Shown one piece after another: positions 54,447-63,869 of a stretch of DNA of 64,000 nucleotides. The notes below the pieces were generated by a model. It was given only the letters and a program-made list of their open reading frames with translations, did not search any database and was not told where the DNA came from. How positions within the stretch are numbered: the stretch's first letter is position 1; the number at the start of each line of letters is the position of its first letter. The translations under genes were made by a program, and so were the position numbers. Origin of the DNA: Bacteroidales bacterium (GTDB lineage Bacteria > Bacteroidota > Bacteroidia > Bacteroidales > UBA932); assembly GCA_023667095.1 (NCBI GenBank), contig JAMPAT010000008.1:62001-126000 (forward strand). Direction: 5' to 3'.

Positions 54447-56693
54447 TCAGAACAGGGAGAGCTGGCCGTCAGCCCTTGCCTGTATCTCTTCTGCCTGAGT
54501 TTCCTTTGCTGCTTCTGTCCTGGAGGCTTCTGCCTGACCATCTGCCGTGCTCGCATCTATATCCGGTTCCATTGCCGGTTTTTCTGATGTCATGCTTTCC
54601 GCACTCCATTCAGCTGGATTTGCAGCCTGGCTGCTGTCTGCATTGCCTTCATCTGACAGCATTGCCATGAATGCAGTCTCGTCAATTATACTTATGCCGA
54701 GCTGCTCCGCCTTCCTTATCTTTTCAGGTCCAGGCTTGCTGCCTGCCAAAAGGAATGATGTCCTCTTGCTTATCGAGCTGCTGTTCTTTCCGCCATTCTT
54801 TTCTATAAGTGCCTTTATTTCATCGCGGGAAACGCTGAAGTTACCGCTGATTACCATTGTCAGGCCGGCAAGCTTGTCTGTCTTTTCGTGCTGTTTGGCG
54901 TCAATCTCGAAATTCAGGCCGGCAGCCTTGAGACGCGCAATCTCGACAATATTCCTTTCATTGCCGAAGAATGCCTCCATGCTGTCAGCTATGACTTCCC
55001 CGATATCATCTACTTCGAGAAGCTCTTCACGGCTTGCTGCCATGATTGCATCCATATTCCCGAAATGACGTACAATGGACTTTGCAGTTGTCTCTCCGAT
55101 ATGGCGTATACCGAGTGCAAACAGCACATGCTCGAAAGAAATGGATTTAGACGCATTGAGGCTGTTCAGGAACCTTTCCGCCGAGCGTTCTTTCCACCCA
55201 TCCAGTTTCAGCAGGTCCTCTTTCGTGAGGTCGAACAGGTCAGCCGGTGTCCTTACCATGCCGAGCCTGAAGAGCTGCTCAATTGTGGCGTCACCTGCAA
55301 TCACATTCATTGCCTTGCGGCTGATGAAATGCACCAATTTGCCCATTATCTGCGGCGGACATCCATCTGCATTGGGGCAGAAAAACCTGGCCTCTCCTTC
55401 ATCGCGTACAAGGGGAGTGCCGCAGTCGGGACATTTGTCCGGAAATACAGGCAGGGTCACTTCATCTGATCGCCTGGCAAGCTCCACTCCTGTGATTTTC
55501 GGGATGATTTCCCCTCCTTTCTCGACATATACATAGTCTCCTACATGGATATCAAGAATCTTCATCTGGTCAAGGTTGTGCAGAGAGGCGCGCTTTACCG
55601 TTGTTCCGGAGAGCGGAACCGGGTCAAGATTGGCAACAGGTGTGACTGCACCGGTCCTTCCGACCTGGTAATCTATAGACAGGAGCCTTGTCAGAGCCTG
55701 CTCTGCCTTGAATTTGTATGCTACTGCCCAGCGCGGGAACTTTGCTGTGTAGCCAAGTACTTTCTGGTAAGGCAGCTCGTTTACCTTGACCACTATCCCG
55801 TCTGTAGCGAATGGAAGCAGTTTACGCTCTGTATCCCAATATTTTATATACTCCTCTATCTCCGAGATGTCCTTGCATGTCCTGCGCTTGTCCGAGACCG
55901 GAAGTCCCCATCTGGAGGCTGCCTCCAGAGCTTCTTCATGGGTAGTGAAAGGCAGGTCTTCGCCAAGGATATGGTAGAGTGTGCATTCAAGTCCGCGGTG
56001 TCCGACTTCTTTCGGGTCAATGAGCTTCAACGAGCCTGATGCGGCATTGCGCGGATTTGCAAAAGGCTGGTCTTCATCGCGTTCCCTCTCTGCATTCAGC
56101 CTGTCAAATGCCTTGTATGGCATGTATATCTCACCCCTTATTTCAAATTCCTGTGGCCATCCTGTACCTTTCAGAGCCTGTGGTATATTGCTGATATGCT
56201 TTATATTGCGTGTTACATCATCACCGATGGTCCCGTCTCCCCGGGTGAGCGCACGGAAGAGGTGCCCGTTCCTGTAGGTGAGGCAGATTGCAGTACCGTC
56301 GAACTTCAGTTCGCAGGAGAATGTGAACGGGCTTCCGTCCAGTCCCTTCGAGGCCCTTTCAGCGAAAGCCTCAATTTCTGCAATGTCGTATGTGTTGCCG
56401 AGGGAGAGCATCGGATATCTGTGGGGATATTGCTCAAATTCCTTCTTCTCTGTCCCGATGTCCTGGCTTCCTGCACCGTATGTCCCTGTGAGGTCGCTGC
56501 CGACTTTCCGCGTAGGGGAGTCCTCGGTTACGAGGGAGGGATATTGCTTCTCCAGACCGGTCAGCTCGTACATCAGCTGGTCGTACTCGTAGTCGCTTAT
56601 TGCCGGGGCATTCTCGACATAGTATCTGCGGTTGTTCTCCGCAATTATATTGCGGAGTTCTTCAATTCTCGTTTTAGCCTGATATATATCCAT
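54447..56693 (-). CDS. ligA: NAD-dependent DNA ligase with C-terminal clamp-motif tail
   Basis: The 748-residue ligase seals nicks in replication and repair. It has the Ia domain, an adenylation domain with K130 in CELKFDG, an OB fold, a four-Cys zinc finger (CPDC and FFCPNADGC), helix-hairpin-helix repeats and a BRCT domain (about 605-680). About 65 extra residues follow: an Ala/Glu/Ser-rich flexible tail ending in DGQLSLF. QLSLF matches the bacterial sliding-clamp binding motif QL(S/D)LF. It opens the leftward run ligA-yihY-RSH-lipoprotein-barrel-ispG. Confidence 0.97.
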   Translation of the reverse strand: MDIYQAKTRIEELRNIIAENNRRYYVENAPAISDYEYDQLMYELTGLEKQYPSLVTEDSPTRKVGSDLTGTYGAGSQDIGTEKKEFEQYPHRYPMLSLGNTYDIAEIEAFAERASKGLDGSPFTFSCELKFDGTAICLTYRNGHLFRALTRGDGTIGDDVTRNIKHISNIPQALKGTGWPQEFEIRGEIYMPYKAFDRLNAERERDEDQPFANPRNAASGSLKLIDPKEVGHRGLECTLYHILGEDLPFTTHEEALEAASRWGLPVSDKRRTCKDISEIEEYIKYWDTERKLLPFATDGIVVKVNELPYQKVLGYTAKFPRWAVAYKFKAEQALTRLLSIDYQVGRTGAVTPVANLDPVPLSGTTVKRASLHNLDQMKILDIHVGDYVYVEKGGEIIPKITGVELARRSDEVTLPVFPDKCPDCGTPLVRDEGEARFFCPNADGCPPQIMGKLVHFISRKAMNVIAGDATIEQLFRLGMVRTPADLFDLTKEDLLKLDGWKERSAERFLNSLNASKSISFEHVLFALGIRHIGETTAKSIVRHFGNMDAIMAASREELLEVDDIGEVIADSMEAFFGNERNIVEIARLKAAGLNFEIDAKQHEKTDKLAGLTMVISGNFSVSRDEIKALIEKNGGKNSSSISKRTSFLLAGSKPGPEKIRKAEQLGISIIDETAFMAMLSDEGNADSSQAANPAEWSAESMTSEKPAMEPDIDASTADGQAEASRTEAAKETQAEEIQARADGQLSLF

Positions 56694-56719
56694 GTCGGTA
56701 TTTCAATACATAAATCTTA

Positions 56720-56727
56720 CAAAATTA
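56720..56727 (-). promoter_or_regulatory. ligA promoter -7 box
   Basis: The minus strand reads TAATTTTG, fitting TAnnTTTG, 27 bases before the ligA start codon. Confidence 0.55.
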
Positions 56728-56738
56728 GCTAAATTTTC

Positions 56739-56769
56739 GTTGTTATTTGCCGAATATTGGATAATTTTG
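56739..56769 (+). promoter_or_regulatory. Probable pfkA promoter with long leader
   Basis: GTTG (56739-56742), 19 bases and TAATTTTG (56762-56769) fit the Bacteroidota consensus. The leader to pfkA would be about 225 bases. The gap 56694-57000 otherwise holds no credible gene; an open frame across it has no coding character. Confidence 0.5.
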
Positions 56770-57000
56770 CACCTTGCAAGTGAAAATGCATCCGCCGTAG
56801 CCCGAAAGACAAGCAATTGTTTCACATTTGTTGCGTACAGGATGGCAGGAGGAAGTGTGGTCCGTGGACGGGAAGGGACGATGCACCGCAAGTGGCTGAA
56901 AGGACAGTTGGCATGGATTGCCTCTGGCTGTATTTCCAGAAATTATAAGAAGCAACTTAAGATTTTATTGTATAACTTAAATTTAAATTAAAGCAAAAAG

Positions 57001-58239
57001 ATGAAAGATGCAGTAATCATCCTCTGCGGAGGCGGCCCGGCACCGGGAATGAACTCAGTATCAATGAGTGTTGCAAAGACTTTCCTTTCAAAGGGATACA
57101 GGGTAATCGGCCTCCATGGCGGATACTCAGGACTTTTCAGCAAGGACGCACGCACAGAGGATCTTGACTTCTTCAAGGCTGACCGCTACTGGAACAGGGG
57201 TGGCTCATACCTTGAGATGAGCCGTTTCAAGCCGACAGACAAGGACTTTGAGGAGAACTTCAACCTTGACCTCTTCAAGGACAACAACATCAAGCTCCTT
57301 GTGACCATCGGAGGTGATGATACGGCTTCAACTGCAAACAGGATTTCAAAGTTCCTTGCAGCTAAGAACTATCCTATCGCAAACATACATTGCCCTAAGA
57401 CAATCGACAACGACCTTCCTCTTCCTGCAAACGCACCTACTTTCGGATACAACTCCGCAAAGAACGAGGGAGCACACCTTGCAAGGACAATCTATGAGGA
57501 TGCGCGCACTTCAGGCAACTGGCTCGTAATCTCTGCAATGGGACGTACATGCGGAAGCCTTGCACTTGGTATCGGTGAGGCTACACATTGCCCTATGACC
57601 ATCATCCCAGAGATGTTCAACAAGACTGCAATGACCCTTGACAAGATCATCAGGCTTTCAATCTCGGCTATCCTCAAGAGAAAAATCATGGGCGTAAACT
57701 ACGGTACAATCGTGGCTGCAGAGGGACTTTTCCATGATGCAGGTGTAGCTCAGGAGGCTGTAGACGCAGGAATCCACTTCACTTACGATGACCATGGACA
57801 CCCGGAGCTCGGCAAGATTTCAAAGGCTGTCCTCTTCAATGACCTTCTTGAGAAAGAGTTCAAGAAAATCGGAATCAAGGTGAAGAGCCGTCCGGTGGAG
57901 ATTGGATACGATGTACGTTGTCAGGATCCTGTTGCATACGACCTTACATACTGTACAGAGCTTGCAATGGGTGTTTACCAGCTTTTCAGCGAGGGCAAGA
58001 CAGGATGTATGGTGTATGTTGACGCTTACGGCAATGTATCTCCTCTCTACCTTTCTGAACTCCAGGACCCTGAGACAGGAAAGATTCCGCCAAGAATCGT
58101 TGACATCAATGCAGGTACAGCGCAGAACTACTACAAGTACATCGCACACTACGTGACTGCAGAGGACTATGAGGCTGTCAAGGCTCTCGGAATCGCTGAT
58201 CCTGAGGCTTACGACTTCTGCAAGATCCTTGAGTGGTAA
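57001..58239 (+). CDS. pfkA: 6-phosphofructokinase, pyrophosphate-dependent type
   Basis: The 412-residue phosphofructokinase is the committed step of glycolysis. The active site has GGDD (residues 104-107) and PKTIDND (K133, T134, D136, D138). Asp in place of the second Gly of ATP-type GGDG and Lys before TIDND are the recognised marks of pyrophosphate-dependent enzymes, so it probably uses PPi and is reversible. Codon use is strongly biased (AAG, CTT, GCA), suggesting high expression. A terminator follows. Confidence 0.93.
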   Translation: MKDAVIILCGGGPAPGMNSVSMSVAKTFLSKGYRVIGLHGGYSGLFSKDARTEDLDFFKADRYWNRGGSYLEMSRFKPTDKDFEENFNLDLFKDNNIKLLVTIGGDDTASTANRISKFLAAKNYPIANIHCPKTIDNDLPLPANAPTFGYNSAKNEGAHLARTIYEDARTSGNWLVISAMGRTCGSLALGIGEATHCPMTIIPEMFNKTAMTLDKIIRLSISAILKRKIMGVNYGTIVAAEGLFHDAGVAQEAVDAGIHFTYDDHGHPELGKISKAVLFNDLLEKEFKKIGIKVKSRPVEIGYDVRCQDPVAYDLTYCTELAMGVYQLFSEGKTGCMVYVDAYGNVSPLYLSELQDPETGKIPPRIVDINAGTAQNYYKYIAHYVTAEDYEAVKALGIADPEAYDFCKILEW

Positions 58240-58271
58240 CATCGGGAGGTTTTCTCCGAAATTTCCATACT

Positions 58272-58307
58272 TGTCCGGATTTAGCTTGTGCTATTCCGGA
58301 CATTTTT
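58272..58307 (+). terminator. Terminator after pfkA
   Basis: TGTCCGGA (58272-58279) pairs with TCCGGACA (58295-58302), with an inner AGC/GCT stem, followed by TTTTT. Confidence 0.85.
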
Positions 58308-58590
58308 CTTATATGGGAAATATACATACTCAAGTACGTTCCAGATTTCTTCGGGACATTTGTGTCTCAATGATGAAGCCTCGGCATCCTGTTGTTTCTT
58401 CATACGCTGGGCGATGCGCAACTCCTTCATGAAGTCATCATCCTCTTCAATGCTCTCGCCCTTTCCTGCCTTGATGCAGGTGGCAAGCGCGCTCTCCATG
58501 CACTTTTCACCACAATCATAGGACAGCCATGTCGTGCCAATATGAAGTTAACAAGCAGGCGTGCAATTCGCCCGTTACCATCCTCAAATT
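58281..58590 (-). pseudogene. Broken Fic-domain gene
   Basis: Reading the minus strand from about 58583, one frame gives FEDGNGRIARLLVNFIL followed by ARHGCPMIVVKS: the second half of the Fic motif HPFxDGNGR and the helix after it. Two stops sit immediately before the Phe, so the His-Pro is lost. After a frameshift near 58500 the sequence continues as ESIEEDDDFMKELRIAQR and EIWNVLEYVYFPYKK to the stop at 58281. The N-terminal half is missing. Intact Fic proteins AMPylate or otherwise modify targets. Confidence 0.65.
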
Positions 58591-58697
58591 ATCAGACTGC
58601 GAATATAGTAATAATAGCTTAGTCTACTGCTATTGCTATGGAGCAAAAACACTTAAATGGATCCGTACCGCAGTTGCAAAACAGAGAATGGACACAG

Positions 58698-59324
58698 CTA
58701 TTGTTTCCTGAATATTTCCGCCCATATCCTGCATGATGAAAGGATTGCAGATATTATTACCCAACATTTTGTGGATATGCTGCCTATATCCACAAAATAA
58801 ACAGAGATGCTATATCCATTCAGGTGACTTAAATGATTTATCCATCGCAATATCTGTGAGGTAACCATACATATGACGAAAAGCAGTACCGTGTCCCTGG
58901 CCGGAATCAGATATCTCTTTATTTTATGGCTGGAGTTATTGCTTCTCATCCAGAATGGCATCCCTGGCCAATATAGGTCATGGTATCCGCAGTCACATAC
59001 AGCGCATCTGTATTTCTTGAGCAGCGGTGCAATAGCCGTCCAGAACTCCTCACTTTGGCTATATCCCATATCTGCAAAGATAACCTCCGGCAGAAAGCAA
59101 TAGTCTATTGTATTATCTACATCGTCATCTTCATGGGCATCAGGACCATTCATTGGAGGAAAAATTGCAATCAAATCCTTATACATCATTTCCAGCTCCG
59201 GATTCAGGCAAGATTTGTCATCTGTTGCGTTGTACAGATCAACCAGGGCAGAAAGCTTTGCTTCGTGCCTGCGAGGGGGAAATCCAAGATGCTTCCTTCT
59301 GAATATTGCGACTGTAAAGCTCAT
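58698..59324 (-). CDS. Uncharacterised protein in the immunity-like pair
   Basis: The 208-residue frame starts at 59324 (MSFTVAIFRRKHLGF). The first 130 residues look like a folded acidic domain with HEDDDVDNTIDYC and CAVCDCGYHDLYWPG. The last 75 residues are hydrophobic and less protein-like; in another frame the sequence would end soon after YHDLY with ARDAILDEKQ, so a frameshift near 58970 is possible. No family is recognised. It follows the Imm26-like gene by 32 bases on the same strand. Confidence 0.5.
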   Translation of the reverse strand: MSFTVAIFRRKHLGFPPRRHEAKLSALVDLYNATDDKSCLNPELEMMYKDLIAIFPPMNGPDAHEDDDVDNTIDYCFLPEVIFADMGYSQSEEFWTAIAPLLKKYRCAVCDCGYHDLYWPGMPFWMRSNNSSHKIKRYLIPARDTVLLFVICMVTSQILRWINHLSHLNGYSISVYFVDIGSISTKCWVIISAILSSCRIWAEIFRKQ

Positions 59325-59356
59325 AATGTTAAATTTGGCTGCTATATAGGGATTTT

Positions 59357-60493
59357 TCACATTTTAGGCATATCTTCAAGGTTTTCCGCATAGCTTTTCC
59401 TTGCATCAAGCCTGAAATTGCGGAATATGATGCGTTTGGCAAATCTGTTTGCAGGTGAGCGCAGGTCGCCTTTGCCGTATGCCGCATACTCAAAGATGCT
59501 TCTGCTTCCACTAATCAGTTCCTTGATTATGTCGTATCCATTTATGCCGAATCCTATGCTTTCATTCCTGAACGGATTTGGATTTCCTTTCCTGTCCATC
59601 AGGTAGATAAAGGAAGTGAAGATGTTTTTCTCCTTGTATATCCTGCCATATTGGAGATATACTGTATGGAAGTCTCCATGGATGCTTTGGGCATAGGAGA
59701 TTACCGGCTCCCATTCGTTTGCTTCCACATGGCGATGACCTATTATGGGAAATTCCCCATAATAGAACTTGTTGTCCATTATGGCCTGGGAAGGCAAGGC
59801 TCCGCATTTCGTAAGTTCGTCAATGTCTGCGTATGGACGGTCTGAAATCTTTTTGTAGACCATGATATAGAGTGCCTTGCCCATGAGGTTCTTCAAGCCG
59901 TGATGCCTTTTCTGTTGTGCTTCATCTGATTTCAGGAAATCCCGCACATCCATAACGATTCTTCCGAAACCCCATTCTCGCCGGCCTATACGGAATGTAA
60001 AGAAGTCACCTTCACGGTATTTGACATGCTTGCGCCTGGACAGCATGAACCGTTGCAGTTCATCCATGTCTTTATCTGTTGTCTCTGCAACCCATTTGTC
60101 CGTCCATTCATTGAATGTCAGGTTCATTGGATTGCCTTCATGATAGAATGTCGTCTGTGTCCTGTAATTTGCGACAACTATATATTTTTTGCTGAAACTG
60201 AAATACATCCCGGTCGGGCAGAACGACTGTATTGCGGATGCATTCATTTTCTTGGGCTTGCTACGGTCTGTCTTCGGGAGTATTATGGTGCGTTCCTGGG
60301 CCGTATGTTCGTCCACATCAGCCTCATAGTATGAACCATCGTTCTCCAGTGAGATTTTTTTCCTGATTCTGTCACCATCGAAATATACATATTGCTGCCT
60401 ATATCTGGCGAGTTCCCATGATGGTTCAACCTGGGAGAGCCCGAGATGTATACGCTGTGTGTCGGTCAGGCTATATGGCAAGGTGGCTTTCAT
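59357..60493 (-). CDS. Imm26-like immunity family protein
   Basis: Of 378 residues, the centre (about 165-190) reads YREGDFFTFRIGRREWGFGRIVMD, cut here by the usual Imm26 pattern: a GDxFxxxL-type strand followed by GxGRV. Imm26 proteins are found in polymorphic toxin loci as antidotes. The N-terminal half is a separate domain with strand-rich sequence. No toxin gene is adjacent, so it may be an orphan immunity gene. A TATTTTTG -7 box and TTTG -33 lie upstream. Confidence 0.55.
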   Translation of the reverse strand: MKATLPYSLTDTQRIHLGLSQVEPSWELARYRQQYVYFDGDRIRKKISLENDGSYYEADVDEHTAQERTIILPKTDRSKPKKMNASAIQSFCPTGMYFSFSKKYIVVANYRTQTTFYHEGNPMNLTFNEWTDKWVAETTDKDMDELQRFMLSRRKHVKYREGDFFTFRIGRREWGFGRIVMDVRDFLKSDEAQQKRHHGLKNLMGKALYIMVYKKISDRPYADIDELTKCGALPSQAIMDNKFYYGEFPIIGHRHVEANEWEPVISYAQSIHGDFHTVYLQYGRIYKEKNIFTSFIYLMDRKGNPNPFRNESIGFGINGYDIIKELISGSRSIFEYAAYGKGDLRSPANRFAKRIIFRNFRLDARKSYAENLEDMPKM

Positions 60494-60537
60494 CCTTATC
60501 AGAATAATTTTGAAACAGCTTCTTAAACTCTGCCGTG

Positions 60538-60567
60538 CAAAAATACTTGTTTTTTCGATATATCAAA
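60538..60567 (-). promoter_or_regulatory. Promoter of the Imm26-like gene
   Basis: On the minus strand TTTG (60567-60564), 18 bases and TATTTTTG (60545-60538) fit the Bacteroidota consensus, about 45 bases before the start codon. Confidence 0.55.
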
Positions 60568-60751
60568 AGGATTTCCAGCATAGAAGAAGCAGGGCTTTGG
60601 GTGCCCGTCTCAGATATCCTGCAGGTTTGCAAATGAGCGAGCACACAAAAGTGGCATAGAGAGCGTATGATGGGGATTTGTGTGCCGATAATCATTTGTT
60701 TGACCGGCATGTAGCACGGTGTTGAAATAAAAGTATTTGTAAATCAATGAA

Positions 60752-61261
60752 TTATGTTTTATTGATGTGCTTGCTGAATGGCAACTTTACCAATATGGTG
60801 TTTGTCTTGAGCCATTTTAAGCCTCCCAATACGAACCCATGTCGCGATTGGCTTTCGATGAACTGTTGTTTGAAATATTCCTCCAACGCTTTGCCTGAAT
60901 AGGTTGTATAGTCGGACGCAATGACCTGCTCCAATACTTCGAATTGATTCATTTCGACCAACGTTCGGTTACCCTCGAAGTAGCGGAACCAAAAATGCAG
61001 AAACATGTAGGCAATTGAATAACGGACGGTCTGGATTCCTTTCTTCGACAGGATAGGGCGCATTTTTCGGATGATGCTGTTATGGATGATTCTCTTGACG
61101 GACAGTGCTTTTGCATCAACCAATAGCTCTACATACTTGGGGATGCCGCCCGTAACAGTGTAAAGGGCCAACAGGTCATTGTTGGTATACATTGGAGCAT
61201 GATCCGTCATAATCTGTTTCAGAATCGGTAAGGCGAACGGCTTTCCGGAGAGCCCGTTCAA
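60752..61261 (-). pseudogene. Truncated AAA ATPase (archaeal-ATPase/DUF234-like) fragment
   Basis: The 169-residue frame contains YTNNDLLALYTVTGGIPKYVELLVD, read here in two parts, from the end of the ATPase domain, then jumps to the DUF234 region (RYSIAYMFLHFWFRYF and YSGKALEEYFKQQF). The P-loop part is missing, and about 100 residues seem deleted between the two pieces. It is therefore a remnant of an ATPase like the one at 62599-63654 in style but of a different family. Confidence 0.65.
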
Positions 61262-61317
61262 ATGCGTAAGTTTGGAGTTGCAGCAAATAATCTATAATTT
61301 AGCGGAAAATTTGCGAT

Positions 61318-62190
61318 ATGAAAAAGATAATAGGTATCGGGGAAATTGTCTGGGATATGCTTCCTTCCGGAAGGCAGCTTGGAGGTGCACCTGTCAATTT
61401 TTGCTATTTTGCACATGAACTTGGTGCACGGTCATATCCTGTCTCTGCTGTTGGCGAGGATGTCCTTGGCGATGAGGCACTTGAAATACTGCGTGGTTCA
61501 GGGATTGACACATCATATATCCAGAGAAACAGCTATTCTACAAGCCGTGTACTGGTTTCGGCTGATTCTGAAGGTATACCTCAATATGAGATTGTCAAAG
61601 GTGTTGCATGGGACAACATTGAATGTACTCCTGAATTGCTGGAACTCATGTCCGATGCTGATGTTGTCTGCTGGGGAACACTGGCACAGCGTAGCCTCAA
61701 GTCGAGGGAGAGCATCCTGAGGATGCTTGATGCTGCTCCGGAGGGTTGCCTCAGGGTATTCGACATCAATATACGCCAGGATTTCTATTCAAAGGAAATT
61801 CTTGAAGAGTCGCTCCGAAAGGCTGATATACTTAAGCTCAATGAGGATGAACTTCCTCTGTTGGCTGCCATGTCCGGTATCAGTGGAGAAACAGACCGGA
61901 TAGCACAGGAAATAATTGAAAAGTTCTCCCTGAAAAACATTATATATACCAAGGGAGCAGTCTGCAGTATCATCTACGGTGCCGATGGAATCATATCCTC
62001 TCTGCCGACGCCTTCTGTCAGGGTGGCAGACACTGTTGGTGCTGGGGACTCGTTCACTGCGACATATGTAACTTCACTCCTGGACGGGAAGGCACCGGTA
62101 GAAGCCCATGCCATAGCTGTCAAGGTTGCAGCATTTGTCTGCACAATGAACGGTGCAATCAATCCGCTGCCGGAAGGGCTGACAGATTAG
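61318..62190 (+). CDS. PfkB-family sugar kinase (fructokinase-like)
   Basis: The 290-residue kinase has the N-terminal signature IGEIVWDMLPSGRQLGGAPVN, read as GEI...LGGAP, and the C-terminal ATP and base motif DTVGAGDSFTA with catalytic Asp. Fructose is the most likely substrate by similarity to Bacteroidota fructokinases, but this cannot be settled. It is cytosolic and stands alone among decayed genes. No clear TAnnTTTG box was found upstream. Confidence 0.9.
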   Translation: MKKIIGIGEIVWDMLPSGRQLGGAPVNFCYFAHELGARSYPVSAVGEDVLGDEALEILRGSGIDTSYIQRNSYSTSRVLVSADSEGIPQYEIVKGVAWDNIECTPELLELMSDADVVCWGTLAQRSLKSRESILRMLDAAPEGCLRVFDINIRQDFYSKEILEESLRKADILKLNEDELPLLAAMSGISGETDRIAQEIIEKFSLKNIIYTKGAVCSIIYGADGIISSLPTPSVRVADTVGAGDSFTATYVTSLLDGKAPVEAHAIAVKVAAFVCTMNGAINPLPEGLTD

Positions 62191-62213
62191 CTGGTTGTTT
62201 GCTTGAATTTATC

Positions 62214-62566
62214 TTACTGCCCGGACACAAGATTATAACTCTCACCGTTACTGAGAGCAGTACCGTTGCAGTCGGCAGTCTGCCGCGTGGCGAACTCCAT
62301 TTTGCATGCATACGCACCTGTCCAGTTCTTTTTGATGTCGCATTTATACATTTGCGAGGTGATGTAAACCGGCATGAGATTTTCCCGTAGTTCCGAATCG
62401 GTAATCTCTGCCGATTGATAGTACCACATCACTTTCTCGCATGGGAAAATCCCCGACGCAGCTTCGCATTCTTTACAATAGCATGGATGCCGGCCTTGAA
62501 ATGCTGACCGGCAGGGAGCAGTCTTTCTATGGCGGCAATCATGGTTGCCTCGTTAAAAACCGACAT
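62214..62566 (-). pseudogene. Two abutting small ORFs, probably one frame-broken gene
   Basis: On the minus strand, ATG 62566 opens 45 codons (MIAAIERLLPAGQHFKAG) to TGA 62431-62429. The A of that TGA begins an ATG for 71-72 codons (MWYYQSAEITDSELREN to the stop at 62214). Either the two are translationally coupled or a single base change split one protein of about 117 residues. No family is recognised. The rest of 62191-62598 is empty. Confidence 0.45.
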
Positions 62567-62598
62567 ATTCCAGTTAAGATTTAATCGTTGTGAATGTG

Positions 62599-63654
62599 TT
62601 AATAGTCGAATCCGAACTGCCAGAGCGGTATGATGTTGCCGGAAGCGAACTCGATGTCATCCTTGATGACAAAGGCATTCGGCACGCCCTCGATCTGCTT
62701 CTTCCCTTTCTTGCGTCCGCCGATTTCGAACGTGTAATCCCCGATGCAGAAATCGGAAACAGAGGAGGTGATTACATCATGATTTACCCGCATCTGGTTG
62801 AAGAAGAACGTTTCCCGGATATTTCCGATTTCGGCTCTCTCGCCACCGAGATTGTATATCAGGTTCGTGTTGTCGAGGTATATCTTATCCACCTTTCCCA
62901 GTCCCCGGATTCCGCTCGTGTCGTCTCGGAGCTGTGCGATGAGTCCTGCCTCCTCAATATAGAGACAATAGTCCGGCACGCTGTTGCGACTTACGTTCAA
63001 TGCTGTGGCGATGCTGCTGATATTAGGCTTGAAAGGAACGCTCTTGGCGATGATGGCCAGCAACTGTTTCAATTTCCGTCCGGTGGAAACGTTCATACCT
63101 GCATATTGCGGAATATCCGATTCGAGGGCGAGATTCACGATTTGCTGGATGTGGATACCCTGATTCTCCAAAGAAAAGGGATAATATCCTTGTCTGAGAT
63201 ACTCCCGGAACGACAATCCCTGCATATGATACATGACCGCCCGTCGGCTCAAATCCGCTACGCCCTTGTTGATATCGAGTACCGACGAGCCGGTAAACAC
63301 GACCTGCAATTCGGGATGGTAGTCGTACATGAGTTTCAACTCCTTCGACCAGTCCTTGTAACGATGGATTTCGTCGATAAACAGGTGCTTGCCTCCCCGT
63401 TTGACAAAATCGTCCGCCAAATCCAACAGCCGGTGGTCGGCAAAATAAAAATCCTCTGCCGTAACATACAACGAAGTATCGGGCGGCAAATTCTCCTTAA
63501 TGTATTGCAATACAAGTGTCCTCTTGCCCACGCCACGCGGACCGGTCAGACCGACCATGCGGCTGCTCCAGTTGATGCGGTCGTACATGTAGCGGTGAAA
63601 ACGGGTATCCGTTTCCAATAGCAGCTTCTTATATCTATCCTGTAATTGATTCAT
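62599..63654 (-). CDS. AAA_14/DUF4143 ATPase
   Basis: The 351-residue protein starts at 63654 (MNQLQDRYKK); the frame extension to 63756 runs through the promoter and operators. Walker A is GPRGVGKRT (residues 38-46), Walker B HLFIDEIHRY and sensor VFTGSS. The C-terminal DUF4143 domain contains a winged-helix part and a nuclease-like fold. The family is very common in Bacteroidota and of unknown function. Two dyad repeats overlap its promoter, suggesting self-regulation. Confidence 0.9.
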   Translation of the reverse strand: MNQLQDRYKKLLLETDTRFHRYMYDRINWSSRMVGLTGPRGVGKRTLVLQYIKENLPPDTSLYVTAEDFYFADHRLLDLADDFVKRGGKHLFIDEIHRYKDWSKELKLMYDYHPELQVVFTGSSVLDINKGVADLSRRAVMYHMQGLSFREYLRQGYYPFSLENQGIHIQQIVNLALESDIPQYAGMNVSTGRKLKQLLAIIAKSVPFKPNISSIATALNVSRNSVPDYCLYIEEAGLIAQLRDDTSGIRGLGKVDKIYLDNTNLIYNLGGERAEIGNIRETFFFNQMRVNHDVITSSVSDFCIGDYTFEIGGRKKGKKQIEGVPNAFVIKDDIEFASGNIIPLWQFGFDY

Positions 63655-63671
63655 AATCAAAAGCGTTTTTG

Positions 63672-63705
63672 CAAAGATGCGAAAATTGCTCTCTGATTGA
63701 GCAAA
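63672..63705 (-). promoter_or_regulatory. Promoter of the AAA_14 gene
   Basis: Minus-strand TTTG (63705-63702), 22 bases and CATCTTTG (63679-63672), one mismatch from TAnnTTTG, lie 18 bases before the start codon. Confidence 0.5.
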
Positions 63706-63737
63706 AACATACCCAAAATTGCTTACTGATTGAGCAA
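63686..63737. promoter_or_regulatory. Two tandem 19-bp dyad operators
   Basis: TTGCTCTCTGATTGAGCAA (63686-63704) and TTGCTTACTGATTGAGCAA (63719-63737) differ at two positions and are 33 bases apart. Each has an internal dyad (TTGCT...AGCAA). The first lies between the -33 and -7 elements of the AAA_14 gene. Confidence 0.7.
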
Positions 63738-63869
63738 TTTTAACACACGCAATCACATAAAATGCTAATACACAGCAATAAATATATCATCAACATTTAT
63801 CGACGACTGTTCCGCTAATGATCAGACGACCTCTTTGGCAGGCGTGAAATCCATTTATTCTGATTTTAT

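Noticed and set aside
56692..56991. 99-codon frame in the pfkA leader
   Set aside because: It starts inside ligA's start region, crosses both promoters and has no coding character.
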